Shown: positions 31,801 to 41,012, counted from the stretch's first letter. The stretch is DNA of 41,818 nucleotides from Prevotella sp. (GCA_022782305.1 JALFPC010000116.1:1-41818); one strand, 5' to 3'. Numbers and translations: made by a program. The notes: generated by a model from the letters alone, not told the origin.

Positions 31801-33393
31801 TGATGTAGATTTACCTTGACGCCATGCTGTGAATGTGCCGAGTGAAACCACTGTACCATCGGTCTTGTGGGCGGACACTGTTACACCCTTTTCTGCGTCG
31901 GTGCCGCAGCGGTTGATATATCCTTCTACTCTAGTAGGAGTGAAGGTCAGACCGAGAGCTGGGCGTACAAACCAATTGAGTTCCTTAGTAGCACCGGCTG
32001 GTTTAAACTTGAGACCTGTAACATCTGTTGAAGTACCGTCGGTCATGGTAACCAAAGCTGTGCCAGATATTGTAGCGTCGCCATAGTCGAAGGCGAGAGT
32101 TGAGAATGCATCTTCTGGTGTGGCTGTGCAAGCACCTGGATTTGCAGGGTCATTCATAGCGTAAACCACACTTACAGGCTCGTCGTCATAGGTCTTGCCA
32201 CCTTCGCTGCCGCCCTGCTTAACCACAGGCAGGATGGTCTGGATATATCTGTAATACGAACCGTCGCCAATCACGATATCAATAGTTTCTGCGCTGTTTG
32301 CCACAGTATAATTGATGGTTTGTGCGCTTGTATAGTCGCTTTGTCCGTCAATAGTTGTTGTGGTGATGGCGCCATACGCCTCCATAGACACCTGTGCCCC
32401 CTTTGCAGAAGGGATAGTAAACTTGGTTCCAGGATTCATCTGTGCCCAGTCCTTCCAGTTGGCATTGGCAATCTTGCCACCGTTGTTGGTATCGAAATCC
32501 ATTTTCACGTCGATTGTCTCGCCATCCACTGAAGCCTGTGTCACCCATATACCCGTAACGTTCTGGTAACCAACGGTAGGAGCACCATTTTGTGTTTGGA
32601 AATCCCATTTGAGTGTCACCTCTGCAGTGCGGCCAGCCAATGATTTTGTGTTGGCTGTGAATACCGGTGTGAAGGTAACATCTGCGGTAGGAGTGAAGGT
32701 CTCACCAGCCTTTAAGGTGCTTGTGCCGTCGGTCCATCCAGTCAGTGTGTATCCCTCCTTATACAAGGTGAAGTTGGCAGGAATTTTATAGGAGTCACCC
32801 TCTGTCCATGTGGCGTTGGCAGGTACTGTGCCCTCAGCGGTCTCGCTACCCAATGAGTAGGAGATGCTATATGAGGTTGGCACGTATGCGCTCTTCTCTA
32901 CAGCCACGTAGGGGCAATAGCCCATGCCGCTGATGGTCAGCGTGGTGGCCTCGCCATTGTAGTAAAGCTCGGTCACGTTTTTGCGGTCGTTTTTCCAGCA
33001 AGCCTTTTCGGGAGTTTTCTGTGCAACCACCTGGCCTTCGCTGTTCTTAACCACGATATCTGAGCCCGAGTAAGTGCACTGGCCCACGATAATCTTTACA
33101 CCTCCATCCACGGGCACTGTTACCACGAGGTTGGTCATGCCATGATCACTGTGATACTTGCCACTGATGGTAGCCACTGCAGAGGCATCATCTTTGGCCA
33201 CGCGAACTGTTGTTCCATTGTTCACTGCCACACCGAAGTCTAAAGCAGTGCCCTGCACTTGTTCTTCGGTTGTAAGCAATGTGCCCTCCTGATTATTCAG
33301 TACGGCACTGAAGTTTTGGAACTCAGCCCACGACATCGTTGTTCCCATCATCAGCAGGAACAATGTGATAAATGTTCTGAATTGCTTCTTCAT
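28894..33393 (-). CDS. Large secreted multidomain pectin methylesterase (CE8) with T9SS-type tail
   Basis: 1499 residues. Signal peptide (1-~23, MSWA). Then a long array of beta domains: SusE/lectin-like, InlB-type bacterial repeats (SYSISYSLGSETAEG... about 177-250; KYTLTIAANPAEGGEVSA... about 610-690), a discoidin-like block (EYSLDGENWTSIG) and a Big_5-like domain (APNLVSSVPANGATGAS...). The CE8 right-handed helix is about 1040-1360: GYQDTYV with D1196, RTDYLCG with D1219 and YLGRPWG with R1274, the expected catalytic set. The C-terminus (YYDLQGARVSSAYKGVVI...) resembles T9SS sorting tails of Prevotella. It would remove methyl esters from homogalacturonan outside the cell. Confidence 0.9.
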   Translation of the reverse strand: MKKQFRTFITLFLLMMGTTMSWAEFQNFSAVLNNQEGTLLTTEEQVQGTALDFGVAVNNGTTVRVAKDDASAVATISGKYHSDHGMTNLVVTVPVDGGVKIIVGQCTYSGSDIVVKNSEGQVVAQKTPEKACWKNDRKNVTELYYNGEATTLTISGMGYCPYVAVEKSAYVPTSYSISYSLGSETAEGTVPANATWTEGDSYKIPANFTLYKEGYTLTGWTDGTSTLKAGETFTPTADVTFTPVFTANTKSLAGRTAEVTLKWDFQTQNGAPTVGYQNVTGIWVTQASVDGETIDVKMDFDTNNGGKIANANWKDWAQMNPGTKFTIPSAKGAQVSMEAYGAITTTTIDGQSDYTSAQTINYTVANSAETIDIVIGDGSYYRYIQTILPVVKQGGSEGGKTYDDEPVSVVYAMNDPANPGACTATPEDAFSTLAFDYGDATISGTALVTMTDGTSTDVTGLKFKPAGATKELNWFVRPALGLTFTPTRVEGYINRCGTDAEKGVTVSAHKTDGTVVSLGTFTAWRQGKSTSNKTYDSEAVYKYDITLTAEQQAELAGGDGFYLTATIGVGATKDGLFGRVTIDGKVDGTTATVNKYTLTIAANPAEGGEVSAYPNSDEYLENDEVTLTATETFGYDFVNWTNAAGNVVSTDAKFKYTVTANETLTANFSKVNTYSLDVAVEGGANDYMVSLSPAPTVVDGKNMYEEGTKVVMSAASNPILTFTNWSNGETAAEMAVTMTENKSFVASYAAEDYLAGWDFIRRGNAGRAADFASADNDAASLVMRNEAGEEKSWLDKSQEAAGGYEGRPAAVCWVQGSSNGDVGHHLWMTCVNASAFTDLKVITSMVFNYNAYPVQSIEYSLDGENWTSIGKITIEGAKKWTDGTFALPADANNKEKVYIRWISDKTSTVAGTASANDGIALGASFIVGTAKLINDGTAPNLVSSVPANGATGASANGKVVLTFDEKVKVTETAKATIGDMELDVTASGKTVICEYKGLTYSTDYQFKLAAGSVADLTDNATTEDIVINFQTKVKPAIAKGGYDFIVPNNGTITEALAAANARGANATERYRILILNGNYVFDTNGTTTGGDGNTYPDPRSYLNSPYVSFIGESMEGVVITNKTPEATWDNGYGTACPLEGIGKGDVLIINKDGHDSYFQNLTMKSSMGDGHGRDIVLNDKSNRTVFKDACLWGYQDTYVSNNQSGKFYFEGGVLRGRTDYLCGKGDVFYNEVTLQQCGGGGYLAVPSTAKNYGYVFQNCYIKKETKDVTFYLGRPWGSGTPIACFINTKMDANALGNGWADMSGGWPKRFAEYNSYLTSGTTIDLSGRRTSWTDGEGNVHANDPILTIEEVKAMSLANVMGQDDDWDPTALTEQASAPLNVVIDKGAKTLSWDNSDYVLCWVVSKNGQFAGVTTTNTYEVDDETATWTVRAANEMGGLGEAATATVANGITTVGNGNSKVVSTVYYDLQGARVSSAYKGVVIKVDTMSDGQRNTTRVIR

Positions 33394-33488
33394 TTGTTTT
33401 GTTTTTAGTTATTGTTAATAGTATGTAAATATTTTATTTATAAAAATAGTTTCTATTCTGTTAGTAGATAACCCCTTCTTAAGCGATG

Positions 33489-33496
33489 CAAATATA
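33489..33496 (-). promoter_or_regulatory. -7 box, probable promoter of the pectin methylesterase gene
   Basis: TATATTTG on the minus strand, 96 bp upstream of the ATG at 33393. A TTTG exists but only 15 bp further upstream (33515-33512), so the -33 assignment is uncertain. Confidence 0.4.
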
Positions 33497-33581
33497 CAAA
33501 AATTTTCAATACAAATAGTATATATCACATGTTTTTTGTTCTATAATGTAGTGTTTTGACAATTGTTCCCCTCAAAAATAA

Positions 33582-33615
33582 CAATACTGCCACCCTTGTA
33601 AGGATGGCAGTATTG
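33582..33615 (-). terminator. Intrinsic terminator downstream of the 33664-35226 gene
   Basis: CAATACTGCCA (33582-33592) pairs exactly with TGGCAGTATTG (33605-33615), with a further CCTT/AAGG inner stem. On the minus strand it is followed by TTATTTTTG. It separates this gene from the pectin methylesterase gene. Confidence 0.85.
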
Positions 33616-33663
33616 ATTTTGGCTTGATATTTCTATAAGGTAGTAGATCTATGTGTCAGGATT

Positions 33664-35226
33664 CTATTTCACAATAGTCTTCTTTCCGTTGATTATATAC
33701 ACTCCCTTTTGCCCCTTTATGTAGGTTGGTGTCATCATGTAGCCATTAAGATTGTAGATGCTTGTGTTTTGATTATCTACTTTCACATCGCCGATACTAT
33801 TGGTCACATTGTAAGTGCAAGTGATGTTATGGTCGACGCCGTCAATATATTGCACTTCATTGAGACTCACCACCACATTATAGGCAGTTTTTGCCTCATC
33901 AGGCACGGGTATGGTAATCTCCTCTCCGTTGCCAGATATGTCGGCTTGGTGGGTTATTTGGCTGTTGTCTACTATCTTGGTTATTCTGTCATTGCCTTGG
34001 GTATACTCAAATATCACACCGTTGTAGGTAAGTGCAGTCTTGTCGCTTATCCACAGAAGGATGTTGCTCACGTTGGTGAGTTGTGCGCCATTGTCTGGCG
34101 TAAATTCGGCAGTGATGTCAGAAGTTATCTCTTCGAATGGGATATCAAACTGAAATGCGCTCACCTGCCCCTGTCCGGCCGAGAATACCTTTGTTCCGTC
34201 GGCAGCTGTGATATTATAGAATTTTACGAACATTGATCCATAGTTCATGCCAGAAGGAACCATATTCATCGGGGTGCGTAGTTTGCCGGAGAGGTTAACA
34301 GAGACGGTGTTGCCATCTACGGTTACAGGCAGCGACTCGGCATAGAAGTCTGAAGCCTCTGCTGAACCGAAATTGAGTTCGCATACTGCTGTCTGCTGTT
34401 CGCCCGTCATCAGTGGCCCGTCGAACTCAAGTGTTATCATCGCCTTGCTGTCATCTTTCATCCAATATGAAAGGAATGTCTCGGGCATGGTCTGACCGAT
34501 GAGCATTGTAGGCTTTGATGGTGCTAAGAAATGGAGCGTGAGTGTACCATTGTCTCCATATACCACGCTGCTGTTGGCTGCCGACCTTACGCCTGTGATG
34601 GTCATCACGAGATCTTCACCACCAGTGATGGAACCATTTGTCAGCCACTCATAGAGTTGGTTTTTTAGGTCAAACTGCAGTCCGCCCGAGTTTACGTTGC
34701 CTACTATTTCTGCCGACATGCCGTTGCAGGTCAGTGTAGCCTTGTCTATGGCCACGGTCATATTGAAATTCAATACGAGGAGTCCGCTACCCATGATGTC
34801 AAACACCGAGTTTTCGGATGGTGTCACGCTGGTCAGTTCAAGGGTCTGGCTACCCATGGTGAGTGTAAACTTCGAGTTGCTGTTGAGGCTGAAGGTGCTG
34901 GAATAGAAAGTCTGTCCGGCCTCCATGGCAAAGTCTATTCTCTGTCCGCCATCCACGTAGTTATGGTTATAGTTGATAGGCGTCTGCATAGTCTCGTCGG
35001 TGTATGGGCGTGGAAACTCTCCGTCGTTGCCGCTTATTACCACAATACCGCTTTGCGGAGCAGTAAACTTCCAGTAGGCTAACTTCATGCTGGGCACCGT
35101 ATACTCTACGTTAGGTTCTATTACAGTCCAGTTGACGTCTTGCGCTGAAGCTGACAATCCCGAAATGACCATGATGGCCAATAGCCACAGCCTCTGCATA
35201 TAAAAACCAATTCTTTTTTGTGTCAT
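33664..35226 (-). CDS. Secreted beta-rich protein with T9SS-type C-terminal tail, function unknown
   Basis: 520 residues. A signal peptide (ending LSASAQ, about residue 29) is followed by repeated beta-sandwich-like segments; ELTSVTPSENSVFDIMGSG and ITAEFTPDNGAQLTNVSNIL look like two copies of a Big_5/Ig-like unit. The end, IYNLNGYMMTPTYIKGQKGV followed by YIINGKK, is a typical Prevotella secretion/sorting tail. There is no recognisable enzyme motif. ATG 35226 and ATG 35199 are both possible starts; the second gives a more standard signal peptide (MQRLWLLAIMVISG). It follows the larger secreted gene by 61 bp without a terminator and ends before a strong one, so the two are probably one transcript. 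Confidence 0.7.
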   Translation of the reverse strand: MTQKRIGFYMQRLWLLAIMVISGLSASAQDVNWTVIEPNVEYTVPSMKLAYWKFTAPQSGIVVISGNDGEFPRPYTDETMQTPINYNHNYVDGGQRIDFAMEAGQTFYSSTFSLNSNSKFTLTMGSQTLELTSVTPSENSVFDIMGSGLLVLNFNMTVAIDKATLTCNGMSAEIVGNVNSGGLQFDLKNQLYEWLTNGSITGGEDLVMTITGVRSAANSSVVYGDNGTLTLHFLAPSKPTMLIGQTMPETFLSYWMKDDSKAMITLEFDGPLMTGEQQTAVCELNFGSAEASDFYAESLPVTVDGNTVSVNLSGKLRTPMNMVPSGMNYGSMFVKFYNITAADGTKVFSAGQGQVSAFQFDIPFEEITSDITAEFTPDNGAQLTNVSNILLWISDKTALTYNGVIFEYTQGNDRITKIVDNSQITHQADISGNGEEITIPVPDEAKTAYNVVVSLNEVQYIDGVDHNITCTYNVTNSIGDVKVDNQNTSIYNLNGYMMTPTYIKGQKGVYIINGKKTIVK

Positions 35227-35287
35227 AATACTACTATAATAATTATAATTGTGTATTTATTGTTGCATAGATCATCATTAGCAACTT

Positions 35288-38200
35288 TTATCTCACGTTC
35301 AGTTTCTTTACTGTGGTGCTGCCATTGCATGTAGCTTTCACTATGATGGTGCCATGCATGGCATCGGCAGGTATGCATACGGCACAATTGCCTGCAGCTG
35401 TGGTGATCAAGGCACCTGTAGCAGAGTATACCTTTACCTTGGTCATGCCATTGGTGCCCACTGTTATCATACCCTCTGCCAGTGATATGTTGGCATGGTT
35501 GATATCATTGTCCACGCTATTGATACCATTGGTATAGCCGGGGAATTTTGCGAGTGCAGCGTTTATAACCTTGCCTGTGTTGGCATTGATGAGCATCACA
35601 ACCATCTTGGCCTTGGTCACATCATCGAGGTTTTGGGGCAGGGTCAACCCAGTGATGTCTACGGTATATTCCTTGCCTGCCTCCATGGTTTGCGGCAGCA
35701 GACCCACGCTTCCGTTCCATGAGTCGCCCCAGCAGTATCTGGCCACATCTTTATGGTAGTAGTTGTATACTGTAGCGGTGCCATATCTGCCACCCTTGCC
35801 CCAGTCGCCGAGCACTGGGCTGTTCACGCTTGCCAATCCGTTAGCCTGTGTGGCCTTGATGTTATCCTCAAGCATCACGAAGAAGAGGTTTAGGTTGAGG
35901 TTTTTGGCATTCATGGCATAGCGCACGCTTACAGGGATATCGAAGGTGCCGTTGGCTTCATGATAGTTTACGCTGGCACTAATCTCTGCCTCTGCGGGCG
36001 TTTGCATCTCTTGTTCAGCTATGTCTGCCCAGAGGTTGTAACCGTTAGACAGTTCATATTCAAAGGTGTATGGGCTCTGCCACATTGGTTGGCAAACGAT
36101 GCCGTTGCGGTTTATCTGTGCTGATGGTGCTGCCACATACACTCCGAGAGCCTCAGCATATCCTACTACGCCGGCGCCCATTGGGTCGTTATTATAACCA
36201 TGTATGGATACTGGTATCACCAGGTCTTTGTATATGTTTTCGAGGTTTTCGAATGCCACTATGCCGAGTGGGCAGTTGGGGCAGGTCACACCAGTGTTCT
36301 CTTCCACTACGAGTCGTTTTACGGGTTCAAACTGCAGATTGTTTACATTGCTCTTCACCTCATCCTTGTAGTTGTCCAGCGCTATGGCAATGGTGAAGGT
36401 GTTAGCCTGGCTTGCCAGCAGAGGAAGAGGTTTGCTGAAAGCGAATGAGTAGGAGTCATTCTTCTTAAATGACATACCGCTTTCTGTTATCTCATCCACT
36501 TTATTGCCGTTTGCATCCTTGAGTATGAGTGAGATAGTTGAGAAGGTATCGCTGTCTGAGTTGTTGGTCACCTTTCCCTTTATTGCTATCTCGCTTTTAT
36601 TTACCACGGTACCCTCATTTGCCAGGCTGAGCAGGTATTTGAGGTTGCGTTTTATTTCCACATCGTCTACAAATACCATGCTCTGGTCGTCGTTGTCGTT
36701 GAGGAATGCTATGTATACATTCTTGTATGCATACTCAGATAGGTTTATATTATACGATTGCCAATCATCGGCCAGGCCTTCCTCGCTTGCGCCTGGTGTC
36801 AGTTTCTCTTTGAATATCACCTTTCCTTGCGATTTCATGAGAGCCATGAGTTCGTCAGAGGCATAGCTGTAAGCTGTTTCGCATGGCAGGATGATCACTT
36901 TTAGACTATCTGTCTTGCTGTTGAGATAACTCTGTGCCTTGAAGTTCATCTCGCAGTAACTATCGGGAATGAAGAGTTGTGGGATGATCATCCAGTCGTC
37001 GCTCTTGCCTGCGGGTTGGTACATGGAGTGAGATGCAGCGCAATAGTCTGCACTCGTTTCCGACTCAGCCACTGAGAAGTTCCAAGGTTGGTTATCCTTG
37101 TCAAAGCCCAGTGCTTCCATTGATGCATTGGGAGTGAGGTGGTCACCCTCATATCTGAGGTATGTGCTCAGAGATGTCATCTGGTTGTTGAAGTCATCCT
37201 TGAAGAGTGTCTCATTGTCTGTAGATAGTTCGCGTTCGTAAGTACCTATATATTTTACTGTCTTTTTCTCGTTGGGATTGTTGCCTGTGAGGTCTGTAAC
37301 TGCGCCTGCCTCGAGCACCACCGTATAGGTCTGTCCGAGATACATAAACTGCTGTGTAGCAGGGAATATCTTGACACGTTTGTCGGCGGTCAGCATGTTT
37401 AGATTGCATATCTTCTTGCCGTCTTCATCTCTTACGAGATAAGCGGATGCCGTGTCGGTGAGTGCAACATCGGCATCGAAGGTAAACACTACGGGCACTG
37501 ATGAACTATAGGTTGCAAACTCGCTGTTCTCCTCTGGATAGATGCTTGTGATGGTCATCGGCTTGTTGTCTCTGCCTGTATAGGTCACGCTTATCTCATT
37601 GTTTGTGCGCTCAGTGTCGCCTTTCAGACATATACATCCGGCTTTAAACACCACGGTATAATTCTTGCCAGTCTCGAGGATTGTGGGTCTGAATGTGGCT
37701 ATCACTGCTTTGGCATCGCTGGTGGTCACGGTCAGTCCCGATGCAGTGCGCACCACATTGCCTGTCTCATCTCTGAGTTCTACGTCGGCTTTTGTTCCTT
37801 TCACGTCCACAAATCTGTCGAAGGCCACGGTCACATTGAGCAGACTGCTGAATGTGCATCCGTTGGCAGGAGTGATGCTATAGTTGCCCAGCAGGTTGAT
37901 GCTGGCGCATTCCTCTGAGATGTTCTTGCCCAGTTCCACCACATAACTCTGTGATTGTGGGTCCACCATGCTGTTTATAAACAGTCCATCGCCGCTCACC
38001 GACACTGGAGATCCTGTATTGTCGTAGCCAGTCTTCTGATAGAAATCGATGCCATAGTTCTGTTTCATGATCTGGCTGAATGGATACCAGTAGTTGCCAT
38101 GTCTCACCGACCATTCGCGTATAGGAGTAGCCGTTGCTGGCGTGGCGGCATACACGTTTCCTGAGTTGTCTATGCCGAAGCCGCCATAGCCGTGACCTTC

Positions 38201-39100
38201 CTCTTCGTCAAAGAGTTCAAAGACGCCTGTTTCCATGTTCATTCTGAATGCGGCATCATACTCGTCAGGCACACCACCTCCGTTTTCCTTCACCATATAG
38301 GCAGTACCTGTAACCCATTTGCCATTGCTACTGATCTTCGGGTTTTGTATGAAATAGAGTCCCTCATGCATTGGTGTCCATGCCTTGGTATCGTTGGGAG
38401 TGAAGCCCACGAAGGTGCTGTTATTGGTTTGAGTATCATATATATATGAGCAGATACCTGCGGGCATGATATAACTTACAGACATGCTGACAAGCACATA
38501 TCTGCCATCTGCAGATATATCATCAAAGCGCTGTTGGTGCTGGTCCTCATGAGTCATGTCGAGTCGTGGGCGGTTAGGCAATTCCTTGATACTATTGGTA
38601 GTGAGGTCCCACATGGCTCCCTCTATCCAGTATTCGTTTTCGTCGAAGTAAGCATTTCCTATTGCATATTTGCCGTCTGGAGTCACTGCTGTGAGCACAG
38701 CGGTGCCAGCCCCTTCGGGCAGTGGCAGATACTTCCATTTTTTTGTTGTAGCATTCCAGTAGGCAGGCAGTCCAGTATATCCTCCCACCACGATATTACC
38801 ATCGTTTGACACGTCGTTGATGGTGCAGGCACCGTTGGCCAGCACGTCTTCGCTTGTTTGGATGATAACATAGGAATTATTTTTTATGTCTACCAATCTG
38901 GCCTGTCCGCTTGCCTTTGCATCGTCATAGGCGGGTTGTGCCACGCCCCACAGGCCATTGTCTGATATTTTCATCACGATAGAACCGTCTTCATAAGAGC
39001 AGTCATGAAAGGTAGGTACAATTGCCGTTTGAGCCTTGGTGTTGATAGTCAAGACCATAAGAGCAGCTAATACCAATAAAACCTGAGAAATTTTCTTCAT
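35288..39100 (-). CDS. Large secreted protein: propeller, choice-of-anchor J, Omp28-like thioredoxin domain, T9SS-type tail
   Basis: 1270 residues from ATG 39100 (MKKISQVLLVLAALMVLTIN, signal peptide ending TKAQ). Residues ~30-420 are WD/HAF-like repeats (ISADGRYVLVS, ISSNGKWVTGTAY, VSGDGLFINS). Two Big_5-like domains follow. A choice-of-anchor J/cleaved-adhesin domain contains PAGKSDDWMIIPQLFIP and DDQSMVFVDDVEIKR. Then comes an Omp28-related thioredoxin-like domain with C940-P-N-C943 (VEENTGVTCPNCPLGIVAFE). The C-terminus (VKVYSATGALITTAAGN...KKLNVR) is T9SS-like. A longer frame opening at 39160 is ruled out because an exact promoter covers its first codons. Function unknown; surface adhesion or redox-linked protein maturation are possible. 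Confidence 0.8.
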   Translation of the reverse strand: MKKISQVLLVLAALMVLTINTKAQTAIVPTFHDCSYEDGSIVMKISDNGLWGVAQPAYDDAKASGQARLVDIKNNSYVIIQTSEDVLANGACTINDVSNDGNIVVGGYTGLPAYWNATTKKWKYLPLPEGAGTAVLTAVTPDGKYAIGNAYFDENEYWIEGAMWDLTTNSIKELPNRPRLDMTHEDQHQQRFDDISADGRYVLVSMSVSYIMPAGICSYIYDTQTNNSTFVGFTPNDTKAWTPMHEGLYFIQNPKISSNGKWVTGTAYMVKENGGGVPDEYDAAFRMNMETGVFELFDEEEGHGYGGFGIDNSGNVYAATPATATPIREWSVRHGNYWYPFSQIMKQNYGIDFYQKTGYDNTGSPVSVSGDGLFINSMVDPQSQSYVVELGKNISEECASINLLGNYSITPANGCTFSSLLNVTVAFDRFVDVKGTKADVELRDETGNVVRTASGLTVTTSDAKAVIATFRPTILETGKNYTVVFKAGCICLKGDTERTNNEISVTYTGRDNKPMTITSIYPEENSEFATYSSSVPVVFTFDADVALTDTASAYLVRDEDGKKICNLNMLTADKRVKIFPATQQFMYLGQTYTVVLEAGAVTDLTGNNPNEKKTVKYIGTYERELSTDNETLFKDDFNNQMTSLSTYLRYEGDHLTPNASMEALGFDKDNQPWNFSVAESETSADYCAASHSMYQPAGKSDDWMIIPQLFIPDSYCEMNFKAQSYLNSKTDSLKVIILPCETAYSYASDELMALMKSQGKVIFKEKLTPGASEEGLADDWQSYNINLSEYAYKNVYIAFLNDNDDQSMVFVDDVEIKRNLKYLLSLANEGTVVNKSEIAIKGKVTNNSDSDTFSTISLILKDANGNKVDEITESGMSFKKNDSYSFAFSKPLPLLASQANTFTIAIALDNYKDEVKSNVNNLQFEPVKRLVVEENTGVTCPNCPLGIVAFENLENIYKDLVIPVSIHGYNNDPMGAGVVGYAEALGVYVAAPSAQINRNGIVCQPMWQSPYTFEYELSNGYNLWADIAEQEMQTPAEAEISASVNYHEANGTFDIPVSVRYAMNAKNLNLNLFFVMLEDNIKATQANGLASVNSPVLGDWGKGGRYGTATVYNYYHKDVARYCWGDSWNGSVGLLPQTMEAGKEYTVDITGLTLPQNLDDVTKAKMVVMLINANTGKVINAALAKFPGYTNGINSVDNDINHANISLAEGMITVGTNGMTKVKVYSATGALITTAAGNCAVCIPADAMHGTIIVKATCNGSTTVKKLNVR

Positions 39101-39129
39101 AAAATCTACTATATAATCGTTAAACCTTG

Positions 39130-39161
39130 CAAAGTTACTAAATAATATTCTCATGAGCAAA
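39130..39161 (-). promoter_or_regulatory. Promoter of the large secreted-protein operon
   Basis: On the minus strand TTTG (39161-39158), 20 bp, TAACTTTG (39137-39130): exact consensus, 30 bp before the ATG at 39100. Confidence 0.75.
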
Positions 39162-39581
39162 CATCATAATTCTTTTTCTTATAATTTAACACACATTTCC
39201 CTAACAATGCCAAGGTGCCGCTTCGATCAGCCCTCTGGGAAATATGGGGGTGGGGCTGCCTGCAAGGCAGTACCTCGCCATCAACGTATCCTCAAGTTGA
39301 ATATCCTCTATGGCAAAACCATTCTTCTTCAGGAATTTGAATAACTCCTCTATGAATCAGCGACAAGTTACAAATTCGTTTTTTTGTATCTTTGCAGTGT
39401 GAAAAGTGGGAGATAAGATAGATCAGTTCTCGAGTTAAAAAAACACAGATTTTTTAACATGAGAATAAAAACGAGTTAAGTTTTAACATAAAAGGAAACA
39501 TAAAGATACAAGATGACGAACGGAACATATACAGGTCATACAGGCTGGCGCGTTGGAGTCCCTCTGCCCCCTTTTGTTTGT
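39162..39581. other. Gene-poor stretch with decayed coding pieces and an AT hairpin
   Basis: Between the secreted-protein promoter and the ATPase gene. At 39201-39356 (minus) an open stretch without start reads FIEELFKFLKKNGFAIEDIQ and on to a TAG; it looks like the end of a lost gene of unknown family. At 39387-39394 there is a plus-strand TATCTTTG box with no good -33. At 39434-39458 GTTAAAAAA and TTTTTTAAC form an AT-only hairpin. At 39513-39593 a 26-codon frame (MTNGTYTGHTGWRVGVPLP...) overlaps the end of the ATPase gene; I do not recognise it and think it is a relic. Probably insertion-element debris. Confidence 0.4.
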
Positions 39582-41012
39582 TTAAACAAATAGGTCATCG
39601 AGAGTTAGGATAACATTGACATGATCCTTATATAAACCACTTTTTACACCGAATGTAGTGATAAGAGTTGGGATAAGGGCATGTTTAGTACCCGTTTCCA
39701 TACGGAATAGTTCCAACCTGTTTGCCATTTTCATGTATTCTTCTTTATCGAGGACATACTCCGATTTTGAGTATTTGACCTCACATAAATTAATTGTAGA
39801 ATCCGCACGGTCGATAATTATATCTATTTGAGCCCCATTGCCATCCTTACGGCATCTCCACGCATAGTTTTCAGTGCGTACACTATAAATACCAAGAGAC
39901 TTCTTTATTTGGGGAATATGAGCCTGACAAATACGTTCAAAAGCTAATCCGTGCCAAGTGTTGACAGTAGGAGTCTCAATATTCCGCGACCAATAGTGTT
40001 CATCTCCTATGTGCTTTAAGACAATGGTATTATAAAAAATAGTATAGAAGTCAACAAGTTGAAATATTGCAGAATTGGTTTTTATCCTGTTGCTCCTTAC
40101 ATTATATCTGCGCACGAAATCACAATATACCAAATCTGTAAGTTGATTGCCAAGACGTCCATTATTGTCAATTTGCAGTGATTTTGCTATTTCCTCACGA
40201 GTCATACCCTCAGGGTGCTTCACTAAAAGCGAAATGATGTCAAGATATGGTTGGGGATTGCGAAACAAAGATGAAAAAAGCCTGCGATATTCTCTTGCCA
40301 TTTCTGCGTTTTCAGAAAAGAACAGTCGGTCAATACCGATAGCAGGACTATCAGAAACACGGAACAGACTCATATAATATGGCACTCCACCTACAGCCAT
40401 ATATACTTGTAGAACTCCAAGACGTTGCCATGAGAAGCCTTTGGAATGAAAGTATTCTTCACATTCAGCCAAGGTAAATGGACGTAATGCCATCTCATGG
40501 GTAATACGGTCGTGAAGTCCTCCATGATTGTCTATGACATTTCTTACCATCCAAGAAGTAGCTGAACCACAGACAATCAACATGATCTCAGACTGCCAAT
40601 TGGCCCAACTATTCCAAAAATGCCCCAAAGCATTTACAAAACCAGCCTTGGGAGTATCAAAACAAGGAAGCTCATCAATGAATATGACAGTTCTTTTGCC
40701 CTTCTCAATCTTTGTTTCCAACAACTGACGGAGCGCAAAAAACATATCAATCCAAGTCGTGGGCTTCTTTCCTTCATAACCATACGCTTTCAGAGCCGTA
40801 TAAAACACTGAAAATTGCTCATTACGGCTACCTTCTAACACTCCGGTTACATCAAAAGCAAAATCATTTTGAAAGAAATTTCGCACCAGAAACGTTTTGC
40901 CAACCCTGCGTCGTCCAAAAAGGGCAATAAACTCCGAACTGCCAGAGTCAACATATTGGGTTAACAATCGTTTCTCTTCATGGCGACCTATAAGCTTATC
41001 ACTTGTCATCAT
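39582..41012 (-). CDS. AAA ATPase with C-terminal PD-(D/E)XK-type (DUF234-like) domain
   Basis: 476 residues. P-loop GRRRVGKT (33-40), Walker B TVIFIDELP (108-116) and sensor VCGSATSWM belong to the archaeal-type ATPase_2/AAA_14 family. A winged-helix region (LLVKHPEGMTREEIAKSLQI) is followed by a C-terminal nuclease-like core with D397 (GAQIDIII) and E411-V-K413 (CEVKYS), the PD-(D/E)XK pattern. These proteins are common in Bacteroidota accessory DNA; suggested roles in defence or element control are unproven. It starts with two ATGs (41012, 41009). A TACTTTTG box (41055-41048 minus) lies upstream, and a perfect inverted repeat covers its expected -33 region. Confidence 0.85.
   Translation of the reverse strand: MMTSDKLIGRHEEKRLLTQYVDSGSSEFIALFGRRRVGKTFLVRNFFQNDFAFDVTGVLEGSRNEQFSVFYTALKAYGYEGKKPTTWIDMFFALRQLLETKIEKGKRTVIFIDELPCFDTPKAGFVNALGHFWNSWANWQSEIMLIVCGSATSWMVRNVIDNHGGLHDRITHEMALRPFTLAECEEYFHSKGFSWQRLGVLQVYMAVGGVPYYMSLFRVSDSPAIGIDRLFFSENAEMAREYRRLFSSLFRNPQPYLDIISLLVKHPEGMTREEIAKSLQIDNNGRLGNQLTDLVYCDFVRRYNVRSNRIKTNSAIFQLVDFYTIFYNTIVLKHIGDEHYWSRNIETPTVNTWHGLAFERICQAHIPQIKKSLGIYSVRTENYAWRCRKDGNGAQIDIIIDRADSTINLCEVKYSKSEYVLDKEEYMKMANRLELFRMETGTKHALIPTLITTFGVKSGLYKDHVNVILTLDDLFV

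Noticed and set aside
39101..39160. Longer amino end (20 residues) for the large secreted protein
   Set aside because: An exact promoter (39130-39161) covers these codons, and the internal ATG at 39100 begins a proper signal peptide.
39434..39458. AT-only hairpin as a terminator of a short plus-strand RNA from the TATCTTTG box at 39387
   Set aside because: No proper -33 element is present and the stem has only two G-C-containing pairs, so a second small RNA gene is not supported.
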